Assembly (NCBI GenBank): GCA_030762935.1 | Contig: CM060892.1 | Span: forward strand, 85,318,827-85,382,826 | Direction: 5' to 3' | DNA length: 64,000 nt | Source: Hymenopus coronatus | Lineage: Eukaryota > Arthropoda > Insecta > Mantodea > Hymenopodidae | Shown: piece by piece, positions 12,095 to 23,439 of the stretch | Position numbering within the stretch: the stretch's first letter is position 1 | Layout: each line of letters begins with the position of its first letter | Made by a program: the position numbers and the translations under genes | The notes under the pieces: generated by a model | What the model was told of the DNA's origin: nothing | Database searches by the model: none | Seen by the model: the letters and a program-made list of their open reading frames with translations, nothing else

Positions 12095-12275
12095 GTTGAC
12101 GCCATCTCTCACGGTAATGACCCTTCTTCCACCATGCTCTTTTCAATCTTCAGTTATTATCTAATTTCTTGGCTTCTTTAATCTCTAAGCCTCAACCCTA
12201 AAAATCTCATTTCGGCTGCTTCGATGTATCTATGTTATTAACATCCATGTCTCACCTCCATACACTAGGGACGGT
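12095..12275 (-). pseudogene. LINE ORF2 C-terminal remnant
   Basis: The minus strand reads LVYGGETWMLIT, then a stop, then residues resembling the segment after the reverse transcriptase domain. Non-LTR ORF2 proteins carry a YG(S/C)ETW motif there. Stops interrupt the frame and nothing of the catalytic domain is present. Compare the intact-looking YGSETWML in the LINE at 27.2-28.8 kb. Confidence 0.55.
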
Positions 12276-13455
12276 TTTGTGTCCTGGATATATTTATTTT
12301 CTCCTCACATATTTATTTGTGCTTCCTTTTATATTATACCTCTATAGGTTGCATTTAAAAATATCTGAAAGTATTCACTAGTTCATCTTTAGAAATATAA
12401 TTAAAATGAGTATGATCATCATGAAATGGCTGTTAAAGTCCTTCACTATGGTTCAATTTTCAGTTAGACGACCAGCTGCATAGGTCGGTAGTGTTAGTTT
12501 GGGTCTTCGGATGCCAACCATTTTGTGTTGAACAGGTCTCATTTCCGCGATGCGCAAGGCTCATTGCCACGCATTATCTCGTGCACAAATCTCCGGTAAC
12601 TGATCTTCCTGAGGATGCCGTAGCTTATGGTGGCAGTTCTAGGGGGCTCTTCCACTCTTTGCAGTGTGTCTTCGTTCAATTTAGGCTTGGCCATGCTTTG
12701 ATATGTAGTTCGTTAATGTACGGACCACTCATATGAACTATATAAATTGTCCGCCAGTTTTAATGAATTGTTGGTTCATACCCTTCAGTTCTACTCGCAA
12801 CTCTTCCATTATGTCATTGGTCGGAGTTATCACTGAGTTGAACATACCACTGCCATTAGGCCGGTGTAAAAAGTACAACTATAGTGCGATAATATGGCGT
12901 TGTTGAATTTAACTTTTTGATGGCATAGATTACTTGTCGATATAATCTATACTTGTTGTTCCAGTTAGCATGGGGATTAGGAGCCTGTCATTATGAGACT
13001 TAAGACATGAGCATAACTTGGGTATAGAAAGCTCATTTCACATTAACTGAAAGCACGGATTTACATTGGCTGACTGACATAACCATGACCATAAATTTAG
13101 ATGCTTGAAAGCTTTCTTGTTTATGTCTGCGTCAAACACGAGGGACTATCCAATGGGAAGGCGATTCTTCACACTCCTCATCTCCTGCTATTTCATTTCC
13201 GATTTTTTGTCGCCATGTGTTGTCCCTTTGATTAGAAACCTCTCGAGATCTCCAAAGGGCAACGGTGCTCCTGACCAGGTCGATTATATGTGTCGGCACT
13301 TCATGGTAGCCCGCGGCAAAAGCACGTAACGCCCCTACCTCTCCCTTCCAGTGTCTCAAAAAAGACTGACCAAAGAATAACTGCCTTTCTTAAATGGAGA
13401 TCACTTGGGTATATAATCAAATCACAGCAAAACAAGTTGTATTGTATGTGATGCT
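12276..13455. other. Unassigned DNA
   Basis: A GC-richer patch at 12480-12740 is open on both strands but shows no recognisable domain. Overlapping opposite-strand frames at 13105-13359 likewise lack motifs. Confidence 0.35.
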
Positions 13456-13594
13456 TTTTACTTTCTCCATACGCACTATGTACATAGTGTATAGAGAAAG
13501 TATTGCACTCCACCAAAACTTCGATACCGAGATTTCACCGGAAATATATGTTTTAGGGTCCCCAATATCCAAAAAAAGCATTTTCACAAAAAGG

Positions 13595-13652
<58 letters not shown>

Positions 13653-14377
13653 TGAGTGTGTGTCCGTGTGTCTGTGAACACGATAACTCAAAAACGAAAA
13701 GTCGGTAAAATACCAAACTTGGTATTTAAGTTTAGTATCTTCCAGGGATGCGACACGAAGATTTTGAGAAAAATCCCCCCACCCCCAACTACCCTTTACA
13801 TGGAACTTTTTTTCGCAAATTTTGATTTTCTCAAAAATGGCTCTAACGATTTTGATTAAAATTTCGGATATTAAACATATTTACCTGACAAATGAAATGT
13901 ATATCTTGAATTTTCTGGGAATAGCCTCTGAAGAGTAGTTTATTCTGGATGAATTTTACTAAATTTTGAATAACTGCTAAACCGTAAGAGATGGACAAAA
14001 ACTTACTGCACAAAAAATGTAGAGCACATTAAAACACACAATTTATGTTATATACATTTTTTTCGTGGAGTTCGTCGTTTTTGTGACATTCCTTATTTTT
14101 GGTTTCTGCTATGAAAAACGTATACTTTTCTCATACTGGAACTTGTCAACTCCTATCCATATAAACAAAGGAACTTCATTGACATAGCAATCAGCTTTTG
14201 ACTATCACTTTAACCTACGGTTGTCCCTTATTTCGCTTCTATTTACAAGGATGCGAGTAATAAGACTATTTCTGCTAATTTTTTCTGATTAGCATTAAGT
14301 AAATAGAAGTATAAGCTTTTTAAGAATTATTCGTTGCAGGGATATGAAGAAAGTCATTTGAGTGTAACACATCAGAT
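13456..14377 (+). mobile_element. Family H repeat, copy H5 (full length, reference copy)
   Basis: All parts are present in order. An imperfect palindrome at 13460-13501 is followed by CCACCAAAACTTCGATACCG, CGGAAATATATGTTTTAGGG, a long (GT)n tract (13598-13650) and AACACGATAACTCAAAAACG. Next come TCTTCCAGGGATGCGACACG, the AT-rich core and TGACTATCACTTTAACCTAC. The terminus GAAAGTCATTTGAGTGTAAC-ACATCAGA lies before a T run. Length 922 bp. Overlapping open frames are explained by the repeat and the microsatellite (Cys-Val or Thr-His runs). Confidence 0.9.
13598..13650 (+). repeat. (GT)n microsatellite inside H5
   Basis: About 26 GT units in the family H microsatellite slot. Confidence 0.95.
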
Positions 14378-14960
14378 TTTTTGTGTTTGTCATTTAACCG
14401 GGTAGCCAGTTTTTATTCATTTTTATGCATGTACATACCGTGACCTCTTTTATCGCATATCCTTTCGGGTCATCTCGTCATCTCATTTGGTTGGTACATT
14501 CCGGAGGGGGTTCCACACTGCAGCCGCCATGGGCTTAATGTGCATCAGACCCTAGGTTATGAGAGTATCCAACGGAGTAATATCCACCATGGTGGGTCGC
14601 TACCATAGTCCAAGCAGTTCATCTTAATGCGGAAAGCTCTAAAAAACTGCACGCCTGTCTTTACAGACGACTCCAGCGCCACCCTTTCGCCGAGAGCTGT
14701 ATTTCAAAAGCGCATTCACCACCACGAAGGGGCGCTACCACCTTAGCCATGCCGACACGTACAACTCTGAAAGAGACCGGTTGGAATGAAATGGAGATGA
14801 AATGAAGGTACTGGAAGTTCGAGGAATGGAGAAATCTCCAACATCCGCTTGGTAAGCTGTGAATGGAACCTATAATCCTCCAAATGCTAGTGCCAGGCGA
14901 AACACCTGAACCACCTGGCTCGGCTGCCTGAGGTTTGTGTTTGTGAATGACTATTTACGA
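14378..14960. other. GC-richer unassigned repeat-like segment
   Basis: Contains GGAATGAAATGGAGATGAAA, CTGGAAGTTCGAGGAATGGA and GAAATCTCC. A similar succession appears at 35350-35420 (GTGAAATGAAATGGGAAAG, AGGAATTTCGGGGATA, GAATCTTCC). The two may be diverged copies of one SINE-like element; I cannot set boundaries. Confidence 0.35.
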
Positions 14961-14972
14961 TCTGTCCACTTT

Positions 14973-15154
14973 TTTATATAATGTTTAACGCCCGCTTTTA
15001 CTATAAATGGCACCGCAGGTGATGACACCGATGATACATGAAATGAAGTTGGAGCCGATTTGTCCACCATAAATCCCACATGTGGACGTTTGGGATCGAA
15101 CCCGGCGTCTAGGTGAGAGACGAGTGATCTGATCACTCTGCCACGGCGCGGCTC
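14973..15154 (-). mobile_element. tRNA-derived SINE, family S2, with target duplication
   Basis: Minus-strand head has GGGTTCGATCCC-like sequence (plus strand GGGATCGAACCCGGCG) and CGCGCCGTGGCAGAGTG. The body ends with the complement of GTTTAACGCCCGCTTTTACT and a short A-rich tail. Flanks TCTGTCCACTTT (14961-14972) and TCTGACCACTTT (15155-15166) match at 11 of 12 positions, as expected for a LINE-mobilised SINE. Confidence 0.8.
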
Positions 15155-15473
15155 TCTGACCACTTTGTTGATCTATGCTGAGACGTAGTGAATGATTTCG
15201 TTCATGACATGCCATCAGCACTCGTGCAGTTTTTTTTATTCATTTATTTTTGTTTCCTCTCCATTCATTTAAAATCATACAGCGTAAATACTTTCCTCAA
15301 GCATCGCTTCGTCTTTCCATTAGCCATGTTTCACCAGCAGCTTTCAATTTTATCCAGGTAGAGCTGTTCATCGAAAGCGTTTTTGTCAATAGGTTGTATC
15401 ATACCTTCGAACACACATGAGTTCGGGTATTCGGAGAGTGGGTTTGTTAGAATAGGAATAGTCTAACTTTCGC

Positions 15474-16690
15474 GTGATATTCCGGTATGGTATCGAGTGA
15501 TAAAAGTGTTTGGTTTATTAAAATTAAATGAACTTTATCAGTTAGAATTTAAAATCGATATACGTGATGTATTGTCATCATCTTGGCGCGGTAGTAGCCT
15601 AGTGGGAGACCTGAGTTCGTTTCCCGGAACCTGTGGGGAATTTTCCCATCTGGGAGACCTGGTCCGAGGTACACTTATCCTCGTGAGGTCCTTGGGGGGG
15701 GGGCCAATTGAGGAGCTACTTGATTGAGAAATAGCGGCTCCAGATTGAGAAGACCGCATTAAATCGGCCGGGAGGGACTCGAGGCGCTGATCACACTCGT
15801 CCTCCAGCATTGCATCCCATTCATGACGCCTTCGGGCAGAGATGGAGGATGCAGCGGCCGGGCGGTAGGCCGTGGTTCCTTGTGGACTGTTGTGCCATGG
15901 AGTTAAGACGTGATGTATCAAAGCGATTCAGGATTATAAACTAAATGATATCTAATAATAATAATAATAATAATAGTGTGTTTAAGTATTCTTAAATTCA
16001 CTTAAGAACACTCTCTTTGGTTCTCTTTTTATATTATTTGACATTTCGTACTGCGTGTTTATAACATTAAGATGCTGCTAAAATAGTTAATTTAGAGAGC
16101 TTTGTCACTACCGAGTTCATTCTAAAGTTTGTTCTCGTTAATGCCAAGGGAATTTTAATCATTATATTAAAATAAAATAACTTTTTGAAATGATTAATCT
16201 TAATTAGTGTTAAAAATTGGTAGTAGCCCAATTTACTTTTAACTAATGACAGTTGTATAATTTCTTAAATGTAAGTAATACTTATAATTTGCTGTATTAC
16301 ATGCAAGTTACAATGCGTTTTTAATTAAAAGTTTACGCAAAGATCATTTCTTCCTTCCTCACACTCGATTTCTGTTGTTTTGGAACATATATTAAACTGT
16401 GTTTTGCTTGTAATGACAGAATGCAAAAAAGCAATGGAATTTGTGTAATAGAAACAACGTAAAACACGCAGTAACATAGCATATTTGCCGTAACACACTG
16501 AAACAATTAGCCTAACAACAACGATTTGACGATTGAATTATCGAACGAGTAAATGCCCATTTCCTACGAGAAGCTCGACCATAATTGGGTGTATTTGTTG
16601 CGGCTTTTGGAAGGAGTTGGGCCCGGAGAAATGAGCGAGTCTCAATATATACAGTATGAAACGAACGAGTAAAACGCATGTTCGAACAGT
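15474..16690 (+). repeat. Family P repeat, copy P2, split by a SINE
   Basis: Homologous to P1 at 7327-8205 (shared blocks listed there). P2 contains a SINE at 15573-15907 that P1 lacks, and a shorter (AAT)n tract. The 16400-16690 part keeps CGCAGTAACATAGCATAT, CGAACGAGTAAATGCCCATT and AGTATGAAACGAACGAGTAA. No coding motif seen. Confidence 0.65.
15573..15907 (+). mobile_element. tRNA-derived SINE, family S4, full length
   Basis: Head GGCGCGGTAGTAGCCTAGTG with box B-like GAGTTCGTTTCCC. Body: GGGAATTTTCCCATCTGGGA, GGCCGGGAGGGACTCGAGGC, GCAGCGGCCGGGCGGTAGGC, ending near TGCCATGGAGTTAAG. A perfect 11-bp duplication ACGTGATGTAT flanks it (15562-15572 and 15908-15918). The same body, 5'-truncated, lies at 61504-61657. 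The minus-strand 127-codon open frame across it is incidental. Confidence 0.85.
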
Positions 16691-16838
16691 GTCGAGTCAA
16701 ATATAACTCGACCTTTAGTTTCACTAGATACGTTTGCAGGAATACAAAGGATAGAGCAACTTTTAAAGACAAGGAAAATAAATAGAAATTTAGTAGGTAC
16801 ATAGGCTAAGATGAAATGACAATCTTTCAGAACTGCAA

Positions 16839-17717
16839 GTCATGTGTTCAATTCACATGACTTTTTCTACCTGCTCCACAAACTATTCTTACAAGATAAT
16901 TCTTTTGTCTACATCATGCTAATAGAGATAAATATTAGCAGAATAAATTGGTCTTATTACTTTCTTCCGTGTAAATAGAAGGGAAATAAGGGAATTTATT
17001 AGGCTACAGCGATAGTCAAAACTGTTAAAAGCTGATCGCTTGCAATTCGGTTTTCTTTATATGATCAGGAGTAAAACAAAAGCTTGACTTCCCGTTGAGC
17101 AAACCCTAAGTAGTTTAAAAAGAAACAAATAACTAGGTATCTCAGAAACGGTTAAGTACAAACAAACAAACAAAGAAAAAAAAAGTATGATATAAATTGT
17201 GTGTTTTAACGAGATCTTATTTTATGTGTAGTAAGTTTTTGTCTATCTCTTACGCTTCATCACATAATACCTACAAAAGTCATCCAGAATGAAGAGGTCT
17301 TCGGATACTATTCTCAGAAAAACTACATATATTTCATAGAAACTAAACATATGGCATAGAACCATTTTTGAGAAAATCAAAATGTTCCAAAAATGTTTCA
17401 TGTGAAAGGTAGTTGGAGCTTTGGAAGACGCTGAAATTAAATACCAAGTTTGCTACATAACAGACTTTTTCTTTTTGGGTCATGCTGTCCACAAGCATAG
17501 GCACGCACACGCACACTTACACATGGACGGACGGACCCTTTTGTAAACATGTTTTTAACTTTCTCTAGCACATATGCATGTGTTGTACTCCATCAAAATA
17601 TATATATATATATATAATTATTTTATTAAGGGAACCCTGAAGTATGTGTTCCCAAATCTCGGTATCGAATTTTTTGATGGAGTACAACACATGCATATGT
17701 GCTAGAGAAAGTTAAAA
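16839..17717 (-). mobile_element. Family H repeat, copy H6, with inverted duplication of its 5' end
   Basis: The 3' terminus is at about 16839 (CATGTGTTCAATTCACATGA) and the core follows in family order. Near its 5' end the copy carries a second, inverted copy of the terminal 46 bp (17553-17598 against 17672-17717) around a 73-bp loop with an (AT)n run. The terminal palindrome here centres on CACATGCATATGTG, so H6 belongs to a different subfamily from H5. GT/CA is reduced to ACGCACACGCACAC. Confidence 0.8.
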
Positions 17718-17747
17718 GCTTTAAAAGAAAATGAAGTGTGCCAATAT

Positions 17748-17795
17748 GTAGAGGAAGCATTACGCATACAAATTCAATACCGAGATATCATTAAA
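17748..17795 (+). repeat. Family H 5'-end scrap
   Basis: GTAGAGGAAGCATTACGCAT and AATTCAATACCGAGAT resemble the sequence after the palindrome. It is short and weak, between H6 and H7. Confidence 0.4.
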
Positions 17796-17819
17796 AACAT
17801 GTACACATTTTGATACTGC

Positions 17820-18701
17820 CTGATTTAATCCATTCACATGACTCTCTCTATATCTCTGATACAAATTTTTGTTGAACAGTTTATGCCTCTATTTACTTCA
17901 TGCTAAATGAGAAACAATTAGCAGAAATAGTCCTATTACTTGCTTCCCTGTAAGTAGAAGCAAAATAAGGGAGTAACATAGGTTAAAGTGATAGCAAAAG
18001 ATGGTTGCTATGTGACTGAAGTTCCTTTGTTGTATGGACAGAAGTTGACAAATTCCTGTATGAGAAAAGTATACGTTTTTTAAGACTGAAACAAAAAACA
18101 AGGAATATCTTAAAGAAAAAAAAAAAAAAAAAACATCAACTACAGAAAAAAAAAAATATAACATAAATTGTGTGTTTTAATGTGCTCTACATTTTTTGTG
18201 TGGTAAGTTTTTGTCTATCTGTTGCGGTTTACCAGTTACACAAAATTCCGCAAACTTCTTCCAGAATAAAGTAGTCTTCAGAGGCTATTCCCAGAAAATT
18301 CAAGATATACATATTATTTGTCAAACATATATCTTTAATATATGATATTTTAATTAAAATCGTTAGAGCCATTTTTAGAAAATCAAAGTTTTCGAAAAAT
18401 TTTCTATGTGAAGGGTAGTTGTGGGTGGAGAGATTTTCTTGAAAATCTTCGTGTCGCATCCTTGGAAGATATTGAACTTAAATACCAAGTTTGGTATGTA
18501 ACGGTCTTTTTGCTTTTGAGCTATGCTGCCCAAAGACACAGACACACACATACACACGGACATTTTTCTAAAAATGCTTTTTTTGAATTCAGGTGGTCTC
18601 AAAACATGTATTTCCGGTGAAATCTCGGTATCGAATTTTTGGGTACAATGCAATACCTTCTCTATACACTATGTACATAGTACATATAGAGAAAGTAAAA
18701 A
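17820..18701 (-). mobile_element. Family H repeat, copy H7 (full length)
   Basis: From ATCCATTCACATGACTCTCT at 17826 to TACATATAGAGAAAGTAAAA at 18681-18700, about 880 bp. The CA microsatellite is short (18537-18557). Two overlapping minus-strand open frames (18229-18459 and 18375-18653) lie in different phases, against either being a conserved protein. Confidence 0.9.
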
Positions 18702-18912
18702 TAGGAAAAGATCCATCCGCTTCCGCGCGCGTCTGCTTTGTGTATGTGTGTTTGTCAATATGTGAACTCCAAAACGAAACGTCTAGCAAGGATGCCAAGA
18801 AGGTATTTTTAAAAATAAAAAAAAATCCTCTCTGCCCAAAATTACCACTTATATGAACAATTTCTTTTTAAAAGTTGTCTCAAAATTGTTGCTAACGACT
18901 TTGATCAAAATA

Positions 18913-18946
<34 letters not shown>

Positions 18947-19090
18947 CAATAGCAAATGAAAATTATTAACATCTGGAATTGAATCGTCATGGATATTTTG
19001 CAACATGTAAACGGTAAGATATGACCAAAGCTTAACACACAAAACTTCAGACCACACAAGTTATGTCAAATAAAACTTGTAATGATATTA
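18702..19090 (+). mobile_element. Family H repeat, copy H8 (diverged)
   Basis: Shares GTGTATGTGTGTTTGTCA, CTCCAAAACGAAACGTC, AGCAAGGATGCCAAGA, GACTTTGATCAAAATACC and TGTAAACGGTAAGATATGAC with the family core, in order. It has no palindrome and is joined directly to the 5' end of H7 in opposite orientation. An (AT)n run (18915-18944) is inserted in the core. Confidence 0.65.
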
Positions 19091-19156
19091 ACCGTTATTA
19101 TTTATTATTGATTTGAATTATCAAACATTGCATACTTTTAAGTGCGAAATTGCTAT

Positions 19157-19778
19157 TCTTTTTACGTTATCTACATGTACTATGTATACAGAGTATAGAA
19201 AAGGCATTGTATTGCACCCAAAAATTCGATACAGAGATTTCACCGGAAATACAGTTTTGAGACCCCCCCCCCGAGTAAAAAAAAAAAACAAAAACATTCT
19301 TAAAGAAATGTCCGTGTGTGGTAGGGGGGAGGGGCAGCTTAGCTCAAAAACGAAGAGACCGTTAAATACCAAACACGTTATTAAGTTCGGTATCTCCCAA
19401 AGATATGACATGATTTTTAAGAAAATCCCCCCACCCCAACGATTTTGATTAAAATATCTTATATTTAAGATATCTACATGACAAATAAAAGGTATATCTT
19501 CAGTTTTCTGGAAATAGCCTTTGAAGATATCTTTATTCTGGGTGAATTTTACGGAATTTTGCACAGCTGGTAAACTGTAAGAGATAGACAAAAACTTATA
19601 AAACATTTGACTGTCAGTTTACTAGTGTATTCTCTTATTTCCCTACTACTTATAAAGGATCTAAGTAATCAGACCGTTTCTGCTAATATTTTAGCATTAA
19701 ATTGATAGAAGAATAAGCTTATTAACAATAATTTGTTACAGAGTTAGAGAAAATTATGTGAATGGAGCACATCATAAT
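19157..19778 (+). mobile_element. Family H repeat, copy H9 (internally deleted)
   Basis: The palindrome region (CTACATGTACTATGTATACA) opens the copy and ATTATGTGAATGGAGCACAT closes it. Two internal deletions are visible. CCCCAACGATTTTGATTAAA joins the CCCCACCCC and ACGATTTTGATT blocks. CAAAAACTTATAAAACATTT skips about 200 bp. The opposite-strand open frame of 161 codons (19121-19606) has no recognisable domain. Confidence 0.8.
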
Positions 19779-20263
19779 TTTTTCTCAACTAATCATATAA
19801 CGAGCCGTTCTTAAAAAAGATTAGATATCGCTTCTTAAGCCCGTTTACCTTCCAAGAACTACATAATAAAACCCTCCCTTGCAAACGTTTGTCTTGAGCT
19901 AATATAGGCAGAAGAGTATATCGTTATGCTCCGGTGATTCGGCAAGAGCCTATTTCCGATAGACTGTTGACCTGACGGTCACAAAGGCTAACAGCTGTGT
20001 GAAAGTGGGCACATACTGTATTGGTCAGTAACCGGCTGAACCGTATCGAAACACGCACGGGACTTCTGTTTTAGGGCATGTGTATCAAGTTGCCTCTGCC
20101 ACGTGGGTCTGCATCTCAAGGTCTCAGTCTCAGACACGCAGAAGCCTTTTCCTTGTTAGTATCAGTGGCACGCTTGGTGTCCTCTTCCCATATGTGGCTT
20201 TTGATCGAAGAAGGGTGGTTGGTGTTTCAGCAGCGTCCTGTAATGTAGATACATTGAGAAAAA
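19779..20263. other. Unassigned spacer
   Basis: No gene or repeat recognised. Confidence 0.4.
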
Positions 20264-21136
20264 TCTGATGTGTACCATTCACATGACTTTCTCCATATCC
20301 CTGCAACAAATAATTCTTAAAAAGCTTATACGTCTATTTATTTTATGCTAGTCAGAAAAAAATAGCAGAAATAGTCTAATTACTGGCTTCCTTGTAAGTA
20401 GAAGCGAAATAAAGGACATCCGTAGGTTAAAGTGATAGTCAAAAGCTGGTTGCTATGTCAATGGAGTTCCTTTGTTTATATGGATAGGAGTTGACAAGTT
20501 CCTGTATGAGAAAAGTATGTTTTTCATAGCAGAAACCAAAAATAAGGAATGTCTAAAAAACGACGAACTCCACGAAAAAATGTATATAACATAAATTGTG
20601 TGTTTTGATGTGCTCTACATTTTTTGTGTAGTAAGTTTTTGTCCATCTCTTACGGTTTAGCAGTTATTCAAAATTTAGTAAAATTCATCCAGAATAAACT
20701 ACTCTTCAGAGGCTATTCCCAGAAAATTCAAGATATACATTTTATTTGTCAGGTAAATATGTTTAATATACGAAATTTTAATCAAAATCGCTAGAGCCAT
20801 TTTTGAGAAAATCAAAATTTTCGAAAAAAGTTCTATGTAAAGGGTAGTTGGGGTGGGGGGATTTTTCTCAAAATCTTCGTGTCGCATCCCTGGAAGATAC
20901 TAAACTTAAGTACCATGTTTGGTATTTTACTGACTTTTCGTTTTTGAGTTATCGTGTTCACAGACACACGGGCGCACACACACACACACGGACCTTTTTG
21001 TGAAAATGCTTTTTTTTTTGGATATTGGGGACACTAAAACATATATTTCTGGTGAAATCTCGGTATCGAATTTTTGGGTGGAGGGCAATACTTTCTCTAT
21101 ACACTATGTACATAGTGCATATGGAGAAAGTAAAAA
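20264..21136 (-). mobile_element. Family H repeat, copy H10 (full length)
   Basis: Begins TCTGATGTGTACCATTCACA and ends at the palindrome ACTATGTACATAGTGCATAT followed by GGAGAAAGTAAAAAT; 873 bp. Short CA microsatellite near 20976-20990. It is followed 79 bp later by H11 in opposite orientation, 5' ends facing. Confidence 0.9.
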
Positions 21137-21215
21137 TTAACATTCCAACTTCTAATTGCATCATACCGAGGCAATTCCAGAAGTAACGTTGCTTCTCATG
21201 TGCTCCAGAGATAGT

Positions 21216-22070
21216 TTTATTTTCTCTAGTGCATATGTACAACGTAGGTACATGGTAGGTAGAGAAGGTATTGAATTCTACCCAAAAAATTCGATAGCGA
21301 GATTTCACCGGAAATGCGAATTTTGAGACCCCTGAATAAAAAAAAACTTTTTAGAAAAAGGTGTGTGTGTGTTTGTGGACAGCATTACTCAAAAACGAAA
21401 AGTCCGTTAAGTTCGGTATCTAAGTTTAGTATTTCCCAAGGATGCCACACGAAGATTTTCAAGAAAATTTCCCCACCCCAAACTACCCTTTACATGGACA
21501 AATTTTCGAAAATCTTGATTTTCTCAAAAATTACTCTAACGATTTTGATTAAAATACCGCACATTAAAGATATTACATGACAAATAAAATGTATATTTCG
21601 AACTTCGTTCCTTCATTCTGAATGGCTTTTGCATAACTGGTAAACCGTAAGAGATAGAAAAAAAAAAAAAAAAAAAAAACACTACAATTTTGATCTCGTC
21701 AAAACTTACAATTCAGGTCCTTTACATTTTCGTTGTGGAGGTAGCCGTTTCCGAGATATTCCCGTTTCGTTGGTTTCAATTTTAAGCTATTTAAACTTTA
21801 CTCAGACAGGAAGTCGCCCGTGTTTCTTTTGTTTTACTTCTGGTCAAGCAAAGAATCGAATTTCAATGACTAGCGACATATTTTAAAACAATTTACTATC
21901 GCTTTAGAATAGTGCATTCCTTTAGTTCCCTTCTACTTATAAGGCACTAGGTAATGAGAATATTTACTAATGCATATCTCGATTAGCATGGTGTAGAAGA
22001 GAAAATAATCTGTTTTAAGAAGTTTGTTGAACAGCTAGGAAAAGTCATGTGGGTGTAACATATTTTTAGA
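21216..22070 (+). mobile_element. Family H repeat, copy H11 (full length)
   Basis: 5' end TTTTCTCTAGTGCATATGTA, a diverged palindrome, then TTCGATAGCGAGATTTCACC, a short GTGTGTGTG, the core with an A run at 21658-21679, and a 3' end near AGTCATGTGGGTGTAACATA. The subfamily differs from H10 in the palindrome and in TTTTGAGACCCCTGAATA. Confidence 0.85.
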
Positions 22071-22451
22071 TTCAATTTTTTCGCTATTGATTGGGATTGA
22101 CATGTACTATTTAATTCTTCATATTTTTTTATAATCACCTGATCATTTACAAACAGCGTGTTATTTGAGTAGTGTTACCGTTATTTATTTCAGATGCGAT
22201 AATTTGTCGATTTTCTTAGTAAAATAGTAGTTAATAAACATTCTGGAACACAAGACTTTTAATTATAAAAACTGTGTAGTTTCACATGGCAGTACAACAC
22301 AACCAACAGCATCATTACCTACAGTTCTATAAAACAATGTTGACAAATTGTGACTGTGAGAACTATACTTGGTATGGAGCAATGGAAAGCTACATCGAAG
22401 CAAGCGACATCAACTTCCTTAGAAGTCTGCAGTTACCTGATTTAAGGTTGG

Positions 22452-22495
<44 letters not shown>

Positions 22496-22537
22496 GTTGT
22501 TTATTGCTCTATTCTGCTTCTTTTGTTTCTCTCTCTC

Positions 22538-22575
<38 letters not shown>

Positions 22576-22578
22576 TTC
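22071..22578. repeat. Spacer with (AT)n and (CT)n microsatellites
   Basis: (AT)n at 22457-22491 and an interrupted (CT)n tract at 22528-22570. Nothing else recognised. Confidence 0.8.
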
Positions 22579-22646
22579 CTCCAGAAGGGATATTCACAAT
22601 ATTTATACATTGCACTCTCGGTGTAATCTGAGTATCGAACATTTTT
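22579..22646 (+). repeat. 68-bp direct repeat, left copy, flanking H12
   Basis: CTCCAGAAGGGATATTCACA ... TTTATACATTGCACTCTCGG ... ends where H12 begins. The partner is at 23440-23507. Confidence 0.75.
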
Positions 22647-23430
22647 ACTTTCTGTGTATAGAAAAGGTATTGTATTCCACCCAGAAATTCCATACCGAGA
22701 TTTCACCATACCAGTTTTGAGACCCCCTGAATCAAAAATAGCATTATTTCCGTGTTTGTGCGTCTGGGCAGCATAGCTCAAAAACGAAAAGATCGTTAAA
22801 AACCAAACTAGGTATTTAAGTTTGGTATCTTCCAAGTATGCGATACGAAGATTTTCAAGAAAAGTCCCCACCCCAGCTACCCTTTACTCGGATAATATAT
22901 CTAAAATTTTGATTTTCTCAATAATGGCTCTACGATTTTGATTAAAATCTCTTATAGTTAAGATATTTACATGACGAATAAAATGTATATCTTCAATTTT
23001 CTGCGATTAGCCTCTGAAGACATGTTTATTCTGGATAAATTTTGCGGAATTTTGCATAACTGGAAACCGTAAGACCTAGACAAAAGCTTACCACACAAAA
23101 AATGTAGAGCTCGTTAAAACACACAACTTGTGTTAAGTACTTTTTATTCCTTGTTATTGATTTCAGTTTTAAAATGCTTACTTTTCTCATACGGGAACTT
23201 GTCAATGCTTGACCACGAAAAGAATTTCATTCCCATATCAATCATATTTTAAAACATTTGACTGTCGGTTTAGACTAGTGTATTCCCTTATTTCCCTTCG
23301 ACTTATAAAGGAACTAAGTAATAAGACCGTTTCTGTTAATGTTTAGCATTAAATATGGAAGAATAAACTTATTAACGTTAATTTGTTAAGGAGATGTAGA
23401 GAAAGTTATGTGAATGGAGCACATCAGATT
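22642..23430 (+). mobile_element. Family H repeat, copy H12
   Basis: Starts TTTTTACTTTCTGTGTATAG with only half of the palindrome, so the fold-back at the 5' end is lost. It continues through TTCCATACCGAGATTTCACC, a nearly absent microsatellite and the core to GTTATGTGAATGGAGCACAT-CAGA. Flanked by 68-bp direct repeats. Confidence 0.85.
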
Positions 23431-23439
23431 TGTTTTCTT

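Noticed and set aside
12491..12736. 81-codon open frame in a GC-richer patch
   Set aside because: Open on both strands without any recognisable domain; kept only as unassigned DNA.
13394..13716. Open frames rich in Cys-Val or Thr-His runs (also near 41487-41691 and 35703-35891)
   Set aside because: They are translations of (GT)n/(CA)n microsatellites on either strand and are not genes.
15538..15921. 127-codon minus-strand open frame
   Set aside because: It spans a complete S4 SINE and its target duplication, so it is a chance frame in a GC-rich retroelement.
19121..19606. 161-codon minus-strand open frame
   Set aside because: It lies on the antisense of family H copy H9, is created by two deletions and has no recognisable domain.
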